From an uncultured Paracoccaceae bacterium (GTDB lineage: Bacteria; Pseudomonadota; Alphaproteobacteria; Rhodobacterales; Rhodobacteraceae): DNA of 64,000 nt. Shown in pieces: positions 17,979 through 29,148 of this stretch. Below the pieces are notes generated by a model that was given only the letters and a program-made list of their open reading frames with translations, was not told where the DNA came from and made no database searches. The stretch is taken from contig CAJJAK010000004.1 of assembly GCA_905182165.1 (NCBI GenBank), forward strand, positions 248,001 through 312,000, read 5' to 3'. The number at the start of each line of letters is the position of its first letter. Position 1 is the first letter of the stretch. A program made the translations under genes and the position numbers.

Positions 17979-18914
17979 ATGAGTACTTTGATTTTAAGCC
18001 ATAATGATTGTTTTAATCACATTGAACCGGTTGGCCATCCTGAACAGGTTAAACGTATAACAAAAGTATTAGATGTTTTGAAAACATCGAGCTTTAGAAA
18101 TTTAACCTGGCGAGATGCTCCTCTAGCAACGAGAGAACAAATAGAACTATGTCACTCCACTGATTATGTTAAGTCGATTGAGGAAATTATAATTGACGGT
18201 AGTATTGCGCAGATTGATGCCGATACATATTTTGGAGAAGGTTCATTGGCGGCTGCAAAAAGAGCAGTGGGTGCAAATATACTAGCTGTGGATAGTGTAA
18301 TGTCTGGAGAATTTAATAATGCTTTTGCGGCTATTCGTCCGCCAGGGCATCATGCTGAAACTTCGAAGGCAATGGGCTTTTGTATTTTTGGTAATGTTGC
18401 TATCGCCGCAAAGTATGCTCTTAAAAATTACGGTTTGGAACGAGTTGCAGTAGTTGATTTTGATGTCCATCACGGTAATGGTACGCAAGATCTTTTATGG
18501 CATGAACCAAAGACTTTGTTTTGTTCTATGCATCAATCGCCGTTGTGGCCTGGATCAGGAAAGGTAGATGAAACAGGCGCATTTGATAACGTCCTAAATA
18601 TACCAATTGCATCAAATACAGCTGGAGATGGTGTGCGTTCAAGCTTTAACGAAATTATTATACCAAAATTAGAAGAGTTTAAGCCAGAACTTTTAATAAT
18701 ATCTGCAGGTTTTGATGCTCATATTAGAGATCCATTAGCTAATCTTGAGCTGGTTGAAGAAGATTATGAGTGGATTACTCACAAACTTTGCGATATTGTA
18801 GATAAGCATTGTAATGGTAGATTGGTATCTTCATTAGAAGGTGGCTATAATTTGGAGGCATTGGCAGCATCGGTCGCTGTTCACGTAAAGGTCCTGATGG
18901 AGAGAAGCAAATGA
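17979..18914 (+). CDS. Histone-deacetylase-like amidohydrolase
   Basis: This 311-residue protein of the HDAC/AcuC/acetylpolyamine amidohydrolase superfamily removes acyl groups from amines using a catalytic zinc. Key motifs are RPPGHHAE (paired active-site His), GFCIFGNVAIAAKYA, VVDFDVHHGNGTQD (zinc ligands) and ISAGFDAHIRDPL. Substrate cannot be told; bacterial relatives act on acetylpolyamines or acetylated proteins. It overlaps xseB by four bases (ATGA) and so heads the xseB-ispA-dxs operon, an arrangement frequent in Rhodobacterales. Confidence 0.9.
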   Translation: MSTLILSHNDCFNHIEPVGHPEQVKRITKVLDVLKTSSFRNLTWRDAPLATREQIELCHSTDYVKSIEEIIIDGSIAQIDADTYFGEGSLAAAKRAVGANILAVDSVMSGEFNNAFAAIRPPGHHAETSKAMGFCIFGNVAIAAKYALKNYGLERVAVVDFDVHHGNGTQDLLWHEPKTLFCSMHQSPLWPGSGKVDETGAFDNVLNIPIASNTAGDGVRSSFNEIIIPKLEEFKPELLIISAGFDAHIRDPLANLELVEEDYEWITHKLCDIVDKHCNGRLVSSLEGGYNLEALAASVAVHVKVLMERSK

Positions 18915-19153
18915 CAGTAAAAGATATTTCAAATTTTTCATTTGAGCAAGCAATGAGTGAATTAGAAGATGTTGTTGCAAAGCTCGAAAATGGGCAAGTA
19001 CCACTTGAGGATTCTATTAAGCTCTATGAAATTGGAAATGATTTAAAAAAACATTGTGAGCAAAAATTAAAGGAAGCTGAAGAAAAAGTAGCACAAATTA
19101 CTTTCTCAAGCGATGGATCTGTATCAGGAAGCAAGCCTGTCGAAAAATTGTGA
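18911..19153 (+). CDS. xseB: Exodeoxyribonuclease VII small subunit
   Basis: This is an 80-residue XseB, the small subunit that partners XseA in degrading single-stranded DNA from both ends. The pattern FEQAMSELEDVVAKLENGQV, PLEDSIKLYEIG and CEQKLKEAEEKV is diagnostic, and the protein is almost entirely helical. It overlaps the gene before and the ispA start after. The large-subunit gene is not in this window. Confidence 0.95.
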   Translation: MTVKDISNFSFEQAMSELEDVVAKLENGQVPLEDSIKLYEIGNDLKKHCEQKLKEAEEKVAQITFSSDGSVSGSKPVEKL

Positions 19154-20026
19154 TGTTTGTTGATAAATTAAGAAACTGTCAGTTAAGAACAGAACAGCAA
19201 TTAAAACGGAGTTTTTTAAGCTTACCAGAAAGTCGTTTAAAAGATGGAATGACTTATGCAGCGCTAAGTGGTGGCAAAAGATTGCGTGCTTTTTTGGTGA
19301 TGGAGTCTGCATTTATGTTTGATGTTGACTTAGCCAGTGCCGACCTGGTTGCAGCAGCAGTGGAATGCTTGCATGCATATTCACTAGTTCATGATGATTT
19401 ACCATCGATGGATGATGATAGTCTACGAAGAGGTTTGCCGACTGTTCATGTGAATTGGGATGAGGCCACAGCAATTCTTGTGGGCGACGCCCTTCAATCA
19501 TTATCTTATGAGATTTTAACTTCAAAAAACTTAACTTCTGATCCAAAAATCAATAATAAGTTGGTTAATAGTCTAGCTATTGCATCTGGCGCCGCTGGAA
19601 TGGCTTTGGGTCAAATGCAAGATATTTTGTCAGAAAAAAGTGATAAGTCTTCTACTATGGAGGAAATAAAAAAATTGCAAATGAATAAGACGGGTGCATT
19701 AATTCAATGGTCCGCAATGGCAGGAGCATGTTTGGCTGGACAATGTGAGCAAGTCTCTAGCACCATATTCAAAGGCGTTAGGATTAGCATTCCAGATTAC
19801 TGATGATATTTTGGATATTGAGGGAAATACATTTATAGTTGGGAAAAAGGTTCGTAAAGATACAAAAGCGGGCAAAGCTACGTTTGTTTCCTTAATGGGA
19901 TTGGATCAGGCAAAACAAGAAGTTAAGCTGTTAATCTCTGAGGCTTGTGATTCTTTAAATGAATTTGGATCAAAAGCTGATGGACTTCGAGAGCTAGCAG
20001 ATTATGTGATTTCGCGCAAAAAATAA
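19153..20026 (+). CDS. ispA: Polyprenyl synthetase, farnesyl-diphosphate-synthase type (one frameshift)
   Basis: This trans-prenyltransferase condenses IPP with DMAPP and GPP to farnesyl diphosphate. GGKRLRAFLVMES, the first Asp-rich motif in VHDDLPSMDDDSLRRGLPT and the second in FQITDDILDIEG are clear. A frame break at about 19765, shortly before the second Asp motif, is a small indel; the segment CEQVSS...PYSKALGLAFQ reads through in two frames. The start overlaps the xseB stop (TGATG). It is followed by dxs, so substrate supply and use lie side by side. Confidence 0.92.
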
Positions 20027-20043
20027 AGGTTTAATAATTTACT

Positions 20044-21981
20044 ATGAGTATAGAAAAATCAAAAACTCCATTATTAGATAAGATTAGAGTCCCGTCTGAT
20101 ATGCAAAATTTTTCTGATATTGAGTTAAAGGAACTGGCTGTTGAGCTTAGGCAAGAAACAATCAATGCAGTTTCAGAAACAGGTGGACATTTAGGGGCAG
20201 GACTTGGTGTTGTTGAGATGACGGTCGCTCTTCATGCTGTTTTTGACGCCCCAAAAGACAGAATTATATGGGATGTTGGGCATCAGGCTTATCCACACAA
20301 GATTTTAACTGGTAGAAGAGATCAGATGAGAACTTTAAGACAAGGAAATGGACTTTCTGGTTTTACAAAAAGGAATGAAAGCGTGTATGACCCTTTTGGA
20401 GCCGCACATAGTTCTACCTCGATATCGGCCGCTTTGGGATTTGCAGTAGCAAGAGATTTGGGAGGAGCACCAGAATATGGAATAGGTGCAACTATCGCAG
20501 TTATTGGTGATGGAGCAATGTCGGCTGGAATGGCTTACGAAGCCTTGAATAATGCTGGCCATTTACGAAAAAAAATGATTGTCATTTTGAATGATAACGA
20601 TATGTCAATTGCTCCTCCTGTTGGTGCAATGTCTAGTTATTTAAGCAGATTATATGCTGGAGCGCCTTTTCAAGAACTCAAAGCTGCGGCCAAAGGAGCA
20701 GTAAGCTTGTTACCGGCACCTCTTCAAGAAAGTGCGCGAAGAGCAAAAGAGGTGTTAAAGACGATGACTGTTGGCGGCACTCTGTTTGAAGAGTTAGGGT
20801 TTTCTTATGTGGGCCCAATTGATGGGCATGATGTCGAGCAATTATTATCTATCTTTCGAACAGTAAAAGACCGATTGGATGGTCCAGTTCTTATCCATAC
20901 GATTACTCAAAAAGGAAAAGGATACCCACCAGCAGAAGCCTCCAACGACAAATATCATGGAGTTGGAAAGTTTGATGTCGTTTCAGGGAAGATAAAAAAA
21001 TCAATTCAAAATGCTCCATCTTATACTAATATTTTTGCAGAATCATTAATAAAGGAGGCAACATTTGATGACAAAATTGTTGCCATAACTGCTGCTATGC
21101 CGGATGGTACAGGATTAGATAAATTTGCAAAAAAGTTTTCTAATAGGACATTTGATGTTGGTATTGCAGAACAACATGGTGTGACTTTCGCTGCTGGATT
21201 GGCTGCTGGTGGAATGAAGCCATTTTGCGCAATATATTCAACATTTTTACAGCGAGGGTATGATCAAATTGTGCATGATGTAGCTCTACAAAACCTACCA
21301 GTCCGATTTGCTATAGACAGGGCAGGCTTAGTTGGTGCTGATGGGGCGACTCATGCTGGTAGTTTTGATATTGCATACTTAACAACTTTACCAAATTTTG
21401 TAGTAATGGCAGCTTCAGACGAAGCAGAACTCGTACACATGGTAGCAACTGCAAGGTCAATAGATGACAGGCCTAGTGCTTTCAGATTTCCAAGAGGAGA
21501 GGGAGAAGGAGTAGTAATACCTGAGAAGGGTATTCCATTAGAAATTGGTAAAGCACGTCTAATAAATAAAGGTACTGGAATAGCAATCTTATCATTTGGT
21601 GCGAGATTAAGTGAAGTAGTGAAGGCGAAAGAAAATTTAAACCTAAAAGGAATTGACCCTACTATTGTTGATGCTCGTTTTGCAAAACCACTTGATGAAG
21701 AGTTAATTTTGGAAATTGCAAATACTCATGACTCTTTAATCACTATAGAAGAGGGTGCAATAGGTGGATTTGGTAGCCACGTGGCAAAATTTCTTTCAGA
21801 TGAAGGTGCTTTTGATAAGGGTTTGAAATTTAGATCGATGTGTTTCCCAGATGAGTTTTTAGATCATGCAAATCCAGTGGAAATGTATGCGGCAGCAAAA
21901 TTAAATTCTTTTGATATAGAAGAAAAAGTATTAGCATTATTGGATGTTGATTTTCTTAAAGTAAATAAAAACAGTAATTGA
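20044..21981 (+). CDS. dxs: 1-deoxy-D-xylulose-5-phosphate synthase
   Basis: This intact 645-residue DXS condenses pyruvate and glyceraldehyde-3-phosphate, the first step of the MEP isoprenoid pathway, and needs thiamine diphosphate. Visible are [15 protein letters not shown], the ThDP-Mg motif [18 protein letters not shown], the catalytic-Glu region [15 protein letters not shown] and C-terminal [11 protein letters not shown]. It lies in the usual alphaproteobacterial xseB-ispA-dxs order. Confidence 0.97.
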   Translation: MSIEKSKTPLLDKIRVPSDMQNFSDIELKELAVELRQETINAVSETGGHLGAGLGVVEMTVALHAVFDAPKDRIIWDVGHQAYPHKILTGRRDQMRTLRQGNGLSGFTKRNESVYDPFGAAHSSTSISAALGFAVARDLGGAPEYGIGATIAVIGDGAMSAGMAYEALNNAGHLRKKMIVILNDNDMSIAPPVGAMSSYLSRLYAGAPFQELKAAAKGAVSLLPAPLQESARRAKEVLKTMTVGGTLFEELGFSYVGPIDGHDVEQLLSIFRTVKDRLDGPVLIHTITQKGKGYPPAEASNDKYHGVGKFDVVSGKIKKSIQNAPSYTNIFAESLIKEATFDDKIVAITAAMPDGTGLDKFAKKFSNRTFDVGIAEQHGVTFAAGLAAGGMKPFCAIYSTFLQRGYDQIVHDVALQNLPVRFAIDRAGLVGADGATHAGSFDIAYLTTLPNFVVMAASDEAELVHMVATARSIDDRPSAFRFPRGEGEGVVIPEKGIPLEIGKARLINKGTGIAILSFGARLSEVVKAKENLNLKGIDPTIVDARFAKPLDEELILEIANTHDSLITIEEGAIGGFGSHVAKFLSDEGAFDKGLKFRSMCFPDEFLDHANPVEMYAAAKLNSFDIEEKVLALLDVDFLKVNKNSN

Positions 21982-21987
21982 TTTAAG

Positions 21988-23817
21988 TCAATCATTGCCG
22001 ATAAAACCACCAGACTGTTTGGTCCAAAAGTTAGCATATAAGCCACCTTTCTCAAGTAATTGAGAGTGCGTTCCATCTTCTTCAACTCGACCATTTTCCA
22101 TTACTATTATTCGATCCATTTTTGATATAGTACTTAACCTATGAGCGATTGCGATTACGGTTTTTCCTATCATTAATTCTTCAAGAGCTTTTTGGATATA
22201 CTCTTCAGCTTCACTATCAAGTGCAGAAGTTGCCTCGTCCAAAGCTAGTATAGGTGCATCTTTTAAAATTGCTCTAGCTAACGCTATACGTTGTCTTTGC
22301 CCACCAGACAATTTAACCCCTCGCTCACCTAGAAAAGCATCTAAACCTTTACGGCTTTGTAAATCCTGAAGGTCATTAATAAAATTGCTCGCTTGAGCTT
22401 TAGAAATAGCATCATTTAAATCTTCTATTGATGCATTTGGATTTCCATAAAGAATATTATCTCGTGCAGATCTATTAAACATTGAAGTTTCTTGCCGAAC
22501 CATGGAAATTTGCTGGCGTAAGCTGTCTTGAGTTATATTTTGTATATTATTTCCATCAAGAAAGATTTTTCCTTCTTTAATATCATAAAATCTTAACAGT
22601 AGGGCTAAAGCAGTAGTTTTCCCAGCTCCTGAACGGCCAACTAACCCAACTTTTTGCCCATTAGGAATAATAAGATTAAAATCATTAAGCCCTCCACCAA
22701 GATCATTGCCATAATTGTAAGTGACGTTCTTGAACTCGATTTGACCTTTTACCCCTTTAAGAACACTCGCATCTTTTTTGTCTGTTAAATCATGTTTGGG
22801 TGATAATGTATTCATTCCATCTTCTGCTTCCCCAAGATGTGAAAATACGTTCATTGCTGTAAAGCTAATCCACCCAGACATTTGGGCAAGTCTGGTACTT
22901 AAAAGGCCTGCAATCACAATATCCCCTGGAGTAGCCAATCCATTTTGCCATAGGAAGATACCACCTCCGATAAGTAAGATTGGAAGAAGTCCAGCTAAGG
23001 TCATAATTGCTGCTCTAAATGAAACGTATAATACTGCAAAATCTATAGACTTTTTTCTGAATCCTTTAAGTGCCTCTTCAGCATAATGTTCTTCGCCATC
23101 AGAATGGACAAAAAGTTTTACTGTAGCCATATTTGTTAAGGTGTCGACTACTTGGCCAGTAACTGCTGCCCTAGCAGCAGCGCGATTTTTTGACCGGAGC
23201 CTAATATGAGGTAAAAACCACTTTATCAGAATTGAAAATGAAAAAATCCAAATTAATAAAATGATAGTTAACCATGAACTAACACTCCCTAAAATAAATC
23301 CAGAGGCTACAAGTGTGGCTATTGCAAATGAAAATGCATTTGTAATTTCATTAAATGTTTCAGATATGGAAGTTGCAGTCTGCACCTGTTTTTGAGCTAA
23401 TCTCCCCGCAAAGTCGTCATCAAAAAACTTTATTGATTGACCCAGTGTATGCCTATGTAACCTAATAAAGGTTAATGGGAAAAGATTGGGTACCATAGCA
23501 ATGCCGTTTATTGCGGCACTGATCGTCATCGGTATTGGTCGGATTATAACAAAAAATATTGATATGGCTATTAATGTTCGAAAATTATTTTCAACAAATG
23601 TGCTTGGATCATTTGTTATAGCAGTATCAATAACCCACCCTATAATAATAGCACCAAATGCCTCTGCTATACCTACAGAAAAGCTCGCCAGAGTAGCAAT
23701 TAAGATAGTTTTTTTGGCGCCTTTTACACTCCAGAGAATGAATGGTAAAAATGAGTTTGGAGGAGGACCTGATGCTTTTTCAAACGGGTTTATCATTCTA
23801 GTAAAAAAATTACTCAT
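21988..23817 (-). CDS. ABC exporter half-transporter, second of a pair
   Basis: This 609-residue protein has an N-terminal membrane domain of six segments (residues about 30-320) and a C-terminal ATPase: Walker A GRSGAGKTTALALLLRF, signature LSGGQRQRIALARA, Walker B LALDEATSALD and switch His in IAHRLSTI. All catalytic residues are present. Its start overlaps the preceding half-transporter by four bases, so a heterodimer is likely. The substrate (lipid, drug or peptide) cannot be told. Confidence 0.88.
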   Translation of the reverse strand: MSNFFTRMINPFEKASGPPPNSFLPFILWSVKGAKKTILIATLASFSVGIAEAFGAIIIGWVIDTAITNDPSTFVENNFRTLIAISIFFVIIRPIPMTISAAINGIAMVPNLFPLTFIRLHRHTLGQSIKFFDDDFAGRLAQKQVQTATSISETFNEITNAFSFAIATLVASGFILGSVSSWLTIILLIWIFSFSILIKWFLPHIRLRSKNRAAARAAVTGQVVDTLTNMATVKLFVHSDGEEHYAEEALKGFRKKSIDFAVLYVSFRAAIMTLAGLLPILLIGGGIFLWQNGLATPGDIVIAGLLSTRLAQMSGWISFTAMNVFSHLGEAEDGMNTLSPKHDLTDKKDASVLKGVKGQIEFKNVTYNYGNDLGGGLNDFNLIIPNGQKVGLVGRSGAGKTTALALLLRFYDIKEGKIFLDGNNIQNITQDSLRQQISMVRQETSMFNRSARDNILYGNPNASIEDLNDAISKAQASNFINDLQDLQSRKGLDAFLGERGVKLSGGQRQRIALARAILKDAPILALDEATSALDSEAEEYIQKALEELMIGKTVIAIAHRLSTISKMDRIIVMENGRVEEDGTHSQLLEKGGLYANFWTKQSGGFIGND

Positions 23818-25653
23818 GGTACGTCTATCCCAATAAAGCCACCAGATTGTCTTTTCCAGAAAGCATAGTAAAGACCTTTCTGATCTAGTAATTTTTTGTG
23901 TGAACCTTCTTCGGCAATCTTGCCGTCCTCAAGGACTATAATTCGATCCATTTGAGCAATAGTGGAAAGTCTATGAGCAATTGCGATTACTGTTTTTCCA
24001 TGCATTAGGCCATTTAATGTATCTTGAATTGCTGCTTCCACCTCACTGTCTAAGGCTGATGTTGCTTCATCTAGGATTAAAATGGGGGCATCTTTAATTA
24101 TCACTCTAGCTATTGAAATACGCTGTCTTTGCCCACCTGATAACTTTACACCCCGTTCGCCAACTTGAGCATCTAATCCAGAACGATCCTCGGTATCCTG
24201 TAAATCTGGTATAAACTCCCACGCCTCTGCTTGTTTCGCAGCAGCTATTATTTCATCTTCAGACGCTTCGGGCTTTCCATAAAGTATATTATCTCTCACA
24301 GACCTATGTAATAGAGAGCTATCTTGTGTGACCATCCCTATATTTGCTCTCAATGAATTTTGTGTAACTGTTTTTATATTTTGTGAATCTATGCTTATAG
24401 TTCCCGTTTCAAGTTCATGGAACCGCAATATTAAATTCACTAAGCTTGACTTTCCAGCACCTGAGCGCCCTACAATACCAACTTTTTCTCCACCATTTAT
24501 CTTTAGTGATATACCATTTAGACCACCTGTGCATTTCCCGTAGTGATGCCAGATATTTTTGATATCTATTGATCCATTTTTTATAAAGTGGTGTGTAGCA
24601 TTCTTTTCGTCTTGCAGATCAATTTCTTGTGCAATTGTTTCCATACCTTCTGAAATCACACCAAGTTCTTGAAAAAGGGTGGTAAAAGCCCACATCAACC
24701 AATCACTCATACTGGCAAGCCTCAAAGCGAGAGCGGTAGTTGCTGCTACTACACCTATGGTTGTAGAGCCAATTGACCAAAGATAGATAGACCAACCAAT
24801 AACACTAAATAATAAAGCGCCGTTGATAAAATTAATACCAAGTGCCATCCAACTATAAAGGCGCATTTCTATAAAAAATTTCTGCCTCGTGTACTCAATT
24901 GGCTTCTTTAGCATATTTTTCTTCTTTATCGTGATGTGCAAACAACTTTACTGATTGTATATTGGTATAGCTGTCTACAACTCGACCTGTAATAGAGCTT
25001 CTAGCATCTGAAGATATTTGAGATGCTTTTCCTACTTTGGGTATAAAAATATAAGATAGAGTTAAGTAAGCAAAGAGCCATATTAACAGGGGAATTGTTA
25101 ACCGAAAATCTACATCAGATAGAAGAACTATTGCTGCAATAATATACACAATTGAATAGGTTAGTGCATCAAAAAATTGATATATGACTGCTCCAATCGC
25201 TGGTGGAGTTTGCATCAGTCTATTGGCAATGCGTCCTGCAAAATCATTTTGAAACCAGCCAACTGATTGCCTAAGTACGTGGCGATGAGCTCGCCAGCGA
25301 ACCATTGAACCAATATTTGGAATTATAGTTTGATTCATTAATATTCGATCAATCATACCAAGCAATGGATTTATTATTAATACAAATCCAGCAATTAGCA
25401 TGAGTTCAAATGCGTGCTCACTAAAAAAATATTTTGGATTAGTGTTAACCATCAGGTCTATTAAATAACCAGAATAAAAAATTAGAAATATTTCTATCGC
25501 AGACACAAGCGCAGAAAAGAATAGTGCACTTATTAATATAGTTCTAAAATTTCTTAGGTAGTTCCAAATAAAAGGAACCACACGATTTGGTGGCACGCTG
25601 TCTTCGTCGTAATCAGCATAAGGGTCAATAAGTTTTTCAAACCACCGGAACAT
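23814..25653 (-). CDS. ABC exporter half-transporter, first of a pair (one frameshift)
   Basis: This is the same architecture as its neighbour, about 610 residues. The membrane domain begins with FEKLIDPYADYDED, and the ATPase has GRSGAGKSSLVNLILRF, LSGGQRQRISIARV, LILDEATSALD and IAHRLSTI, so both nucleotide sites of the presumed heterodimer look active. A one-base indel near 24900 breaks the frame between EEKYAKEA and EYTRQKFFIEMRLY. The two genes form a coupled unit on the minus strand, apart from the hslO-nudix-cca group. Confidence 0.87.
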
Positions 25654-25782
25654 TAGGAGCTCTTCTTCTTAAATTGTTTTATTATAAGGATAAATATTTA
25701 TTGGCCACTTTTCTGAGCTTGGGTTTGTAATTTATTAATGATGTTCTATTCAAATTATATCGTAATCTTTCGCTGTTATTTA

Positions 25783-26943
25783 TTAAGAAAGCAATTGATT
25801 TTTATTGAGTGTAAAATCTGATTTGATCCATTGGCTTTCTAACTTTTTTAACTCATCTCCAAGTTTTTTGCCTTTAAGTTTTGGCATCAGATCCTTAGCA
25901 GTTACTGGAAATTTTCTTGTTACGATTGAAATACATATATTTATTAATATTTTGTTTAATGTAGTTTTCTTCATGCCGTGTTGTAATAATAAGTACATTA
26001 TGCCGTATTCCATACCGTTATAATATGAAAACTCAAATCAAAATCTTTTTTGTCTAATTAATATGGTGATGTATATTTTATCATTTTTAATTCTCGCCGT
26101 GTCAATGTTAGGACCTCTTCAATATTTGATCCCTGCAGGCTAAGTAGCCTGCCTATCCAGTTTATCTCAATTTTATATTTTTTTTCAGCCTCAATATATG
26201 AAATAAAAGAATTTATAGAAAAAATTATCAAAAAGTTGGTTTAAGATCCCAGTATCGATCATTTTTATTATAGTCCTAGTGGGATTGTTGGATAAAAATA
26301 ATTTACGCAGCTCGCTCGTGATGCGTTCTTTAGATAATGTTGCTAATTTACTTTTATGTTCTCGGCAAGCGGCAAGTGCTGGCACATCAATCTCTAGCAT
26401 TTCATTTCCATAGATCGCTTGAAACCTGAAGAAACGCAATATTCTGAGATAATCTTCTGCAATACGTTTGTTTGGGTCACCTATAAACTTAATTATTCTA
26501 TTATTTAGATCCTCTAACACATTTAAAGGGTCAATTACTTTTCCGTAACTGTCACAATATAGTGCATTTATAGTCAAATCGCGCCTTGAAGCATCCAATA
26601 ATAATGATGTTGTAAATTCAACTTTTGCGTGCCGGCCATCATTTGTAATATCACTTCTGAAAGTAGTTATTTGATAAGCGATCTTATCAATAATGATAGT
26701 TATTGTTCCATGCGTGAGGCCTGTCAGAATGAATTTAAAGTTATTTTCTTTTGATATTTTAATAATAGTTTCGGGTAGAGCATCTGTTGCCATATCAATA
26801 TCAGTCACAGGAACCTTTAAGATCGAGTTTCTAACACACCCCCCAACGAACAAAGCTTGATGCCCATAATTTTTAAAAGCTTTAGACAAGCACTGAGCTG
26901 ATGCTTGATTCAACCAATTATTTTCTAACTTATTTATGTTCAT
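25783..26943 (-). CDS. cca: CCA tRNA nucleotidyltransferase / poly(A) polymerase family (frame-broken)
   Basis: This class II nucleotidyltransferase adds or repairs the 3' CCA end of tRNA. The catalytic head has ALFVGGCVRNSIL and DIDMATDALP (catalytic Asp pair), then TTFRSDITNDGRHA and RRDLTINALYCD. Breaks near 26200 and 26040 divide the C-terminal half, but its sequence continues in other frames and ends KLESQWIKSDFTLNKNQLL, the usual alphaproteobacterial ending. The start ATG at 26943 overlaps the Nudix stop. An essential function broken by small indels points to sequencing error. Confidence 0.88.
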
Positions 26944-27527
26944 TTTAAATCTGCTAAACCCTTTAGAATTCGCGCAGTTGCTCCCCAAATATAATAAGGA
27001 CCATATGGAATATTGTAAAAATACCTTTTCTTATTTTGCCAAGTCAAATTTCCAACTCTGTAATTGTTGGTGTTCATTAAATAACATAAAGGAACTTCAA
27101 ATATTTCAGCAACTTCCGTGATTTGTACTTTCATGGTTACGTTATCTTTAATGTGTCCTACAAAAGGTGATATTTGAAATCCAGTTACTGTACTGTGTTG
27201 AGCTAGCCGTCCCAGTATCTTGACATCTTTAGGATAAATTCCAATTTCTTCCTGTGTTTCTCGTAGTGCAGCAATTTCCAAAGATGCATCAGTTTTGTCC
27301 AATTTTCCACCTGGAAAAGCAATTTGGCCTGGGTGTTGTTTTAATTTATTGGAGCGTTTAGTTAAAACTTCGTTTAACTCATCTTTTCTTTTAATAATGG
27401 GAATGAGAACAGCAGCTTTAACAAAGCGATCTATTTTTATATTTTCATTTGGCATTAGGTCATTATCTGAGGTTAAGTCAGAGTTTTGTTTAAATAATAA
27501 ATCAGTTAAGGTTTTTAAATCAAACAT
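26940..27527 (-). CDS. Nudix hydrolase, CoA pyrophosphatase type
   Basis: This is a protein of about 195 residues with a complete Nudix box (GGKLDKTDASLEIAALRET followed by QEEIGI) preceded by KQHPGQIAFPG, the pattern of the CoA/acyl-CoA pyrophosphatase group (NudL/YeaB-like). Such enzymes split CoA to 4'-phosphopantetheine and ADP. The start is taken at 27527, whose ATG overlaps the hslO stop by a few bases; an upstream in-frame start at 27542 would lie further inside hslO. It is coupled to cca downstream. Confidence 0.86.
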   Translation of the reverse strand: MFDLKTLTDLLFKQNSDLTSDNDLMPNENIKIDRFVKAAVLIPIIKRKDELNEVLTKRSNKLKQHPGQIAFPGGKLDKTDASLEIAALRETQEEIGIYPKDVKILGRLAQHSTVTGFQISPFVGHIKDNVTMKVQITEVAEIFEVPLCYLMNTNNYRVGNLTWQNKKRYFYNIPYGPYYIWGATARILKGLADLK

Positions 27528-28514
27528 ATTTCTTTGCATCAAACCCTAATGTTGCGGGATCCATAATATAATGTGCTCCACAAAATTGACAATCAGCAGT
27601 AACTTTCCCAGCTGGCGTTGTCATTTTTTCGATATCCTTTGAAGAATACATAGACATCGTATTTTTCACTTTTTCTGGGCTGCAAGTACATCCAAATTTT
27701 ACTGATTGTGATTGAAAAATTCTTGGTTTTTCTTCATGAAACAATCTATTTAGTAATCTTTTTTTGCTAACATGGGGACCAATTAATTCAAGTTCTTCAA
27801 CGGTGTCTAAATGAAAATTTACACGATTCCAATTTTCATTTTCATCTCCTACCAGTAGATCTGATGAAGAAAGAAGCCCATCTTCAGATGTGATGTTATC
27901 ATCTGGCTTTATTTCAGTTCCCTTGGGCATTTTTTGTATTATGATGCCACCAGCTCTCCACGAGCTTTTTCCAATTTTTGTTTGTGACCTACCTACTGCT
28001 AGGGAAAAGCGTGTGGGTAATTGTTCTGATTGTGCAAAATAAGTTTCTGCACATTTAAGCAATGTGTCCCCATTTAATGGCGTAATTCCTTGGTAAGGCT
28101 CTGTTTCAGGGCCTTGATCAATTAGAACTGCAAAAAAGCTTAGGTCCCTAATTGTTTGAAAGGATTTTTTTCATCTAGATTTAATTTATTTTTAGTAAAA
28201 CTTGCAAATGCTCTTAGCTTTCCTATTTCACCTTCTTGAGTGGGAGCAAAGTAATCAGTAGCTATTAGTTTTATTGGCCCATTTCCTCTTATTTGTAAGG
28301 ATAGTTTCCATTTTAAATTAATAGTTTGGCCGATTAATGCTGTGATGGTAGTGGCCTCTGCTACCAATGTTTCTACTATAGATGGATAGGCATGTTGCGC
28401 TAAAATATCATTTAGTGTTTTATCAAGCCTTCCCACTCTGCCACGTATATCAGATAAATCCAATTGAAATGGTAAGATTTCATCATCAGAAGGAGTTTCG
28501 ATTGCGTCGCTCAT
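27520..28514 (-). CDS. hslO: Redox-regulated chaperone Hsp33 (one frameshift)
   Basis: Hsp33 is a holdase chaperone switched on by oxidative unfolding. The N-terminal domain starts LPFQLDLSDIRGRVGRLD and includes LKWKLSLQIRGNGP. A break near 28138 shifts the frame before AVLIDQGPETEPYQG. The C-terminal zinc switch has GCTC (CXC) and CQFC (CXXC) 40 or so residues apart, all four Cys intact. It heads the minus-strand group hslO-nudix-cca. Confidence 0.92.
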
Positions 28515-28590
28515 TTAATTTCCCTAAGTAGTTTTAATTTGACATAAAGCAGTTGAGACTTAGTCGCAATGATATGCGTGAAAGGTTTTT

Positions 28591-29033
28591 ATGATAAGAC
28601 GGTTTGATGAATTTCCTATTAATGTAAGAGGATGTAACTTACTTGTGCAATGATAATCAGAAAAGCAAATAAATTACTTATTACTTTTCAAGGAGATCCA
28701 CATTATGAGTATCAATTACCTGGTGGTGGCGTTGATCTTGGGGAAAGTAACTTGCAAACGCTACATCGTGAGGCACTTGAAGAGACTGGTTGGATTATTG
28801 CCCCTGAAAGACGTTTAGGGGCTTTTCAACGTTATACTTACATGCCCGAATATAATCTTTGGGCTCGTAAAGTATGCCATAGATATATTTGTAAAGGCAT
28901 TTTAAAAAAAAGTAATCCTTTACATAAAGATCATACCCCAACCTGGGTATCCCCGATGGAATCTTTAGATTTATTATGTAATTCTGGTGATAAACATTAT
29001 GTGGCGTTAGCTATGAGTTTAAGATATTTGTAA
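28591..29033 (+). CDS. Nudix hydrolase (5' end disturbed)
   Basis: A Nudix protein with the box GGGVDLGESNLQTLHREALE followed by ETGW, then RLGAFQRYTYMPEYNLWARKVCHRY, a pattern common in Rhodobacterales. The open frame starts only at 28650, but ATG 28591 begins MIRRFDEFPIN, the usual N-terminus of these proteins, in another frame. So the gene probably starts at 28591 and the stretch 28615-28645 contains an indel or altered bases. Substrate is unknown. It is separate from the CoA-type Nudix gene nearby. Confidence 0.75.
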
Positions 29034-29148
29034 AGTGTTGGAATTAGAATTAAACTTTGAGTTAAGAAAGATACTAGTTGCTAGCTCTTGTTCTTAATTT
29101 TTTTTTTGGATAATGCATCGTCAGTAATAATGTATAAGGATGAATGAA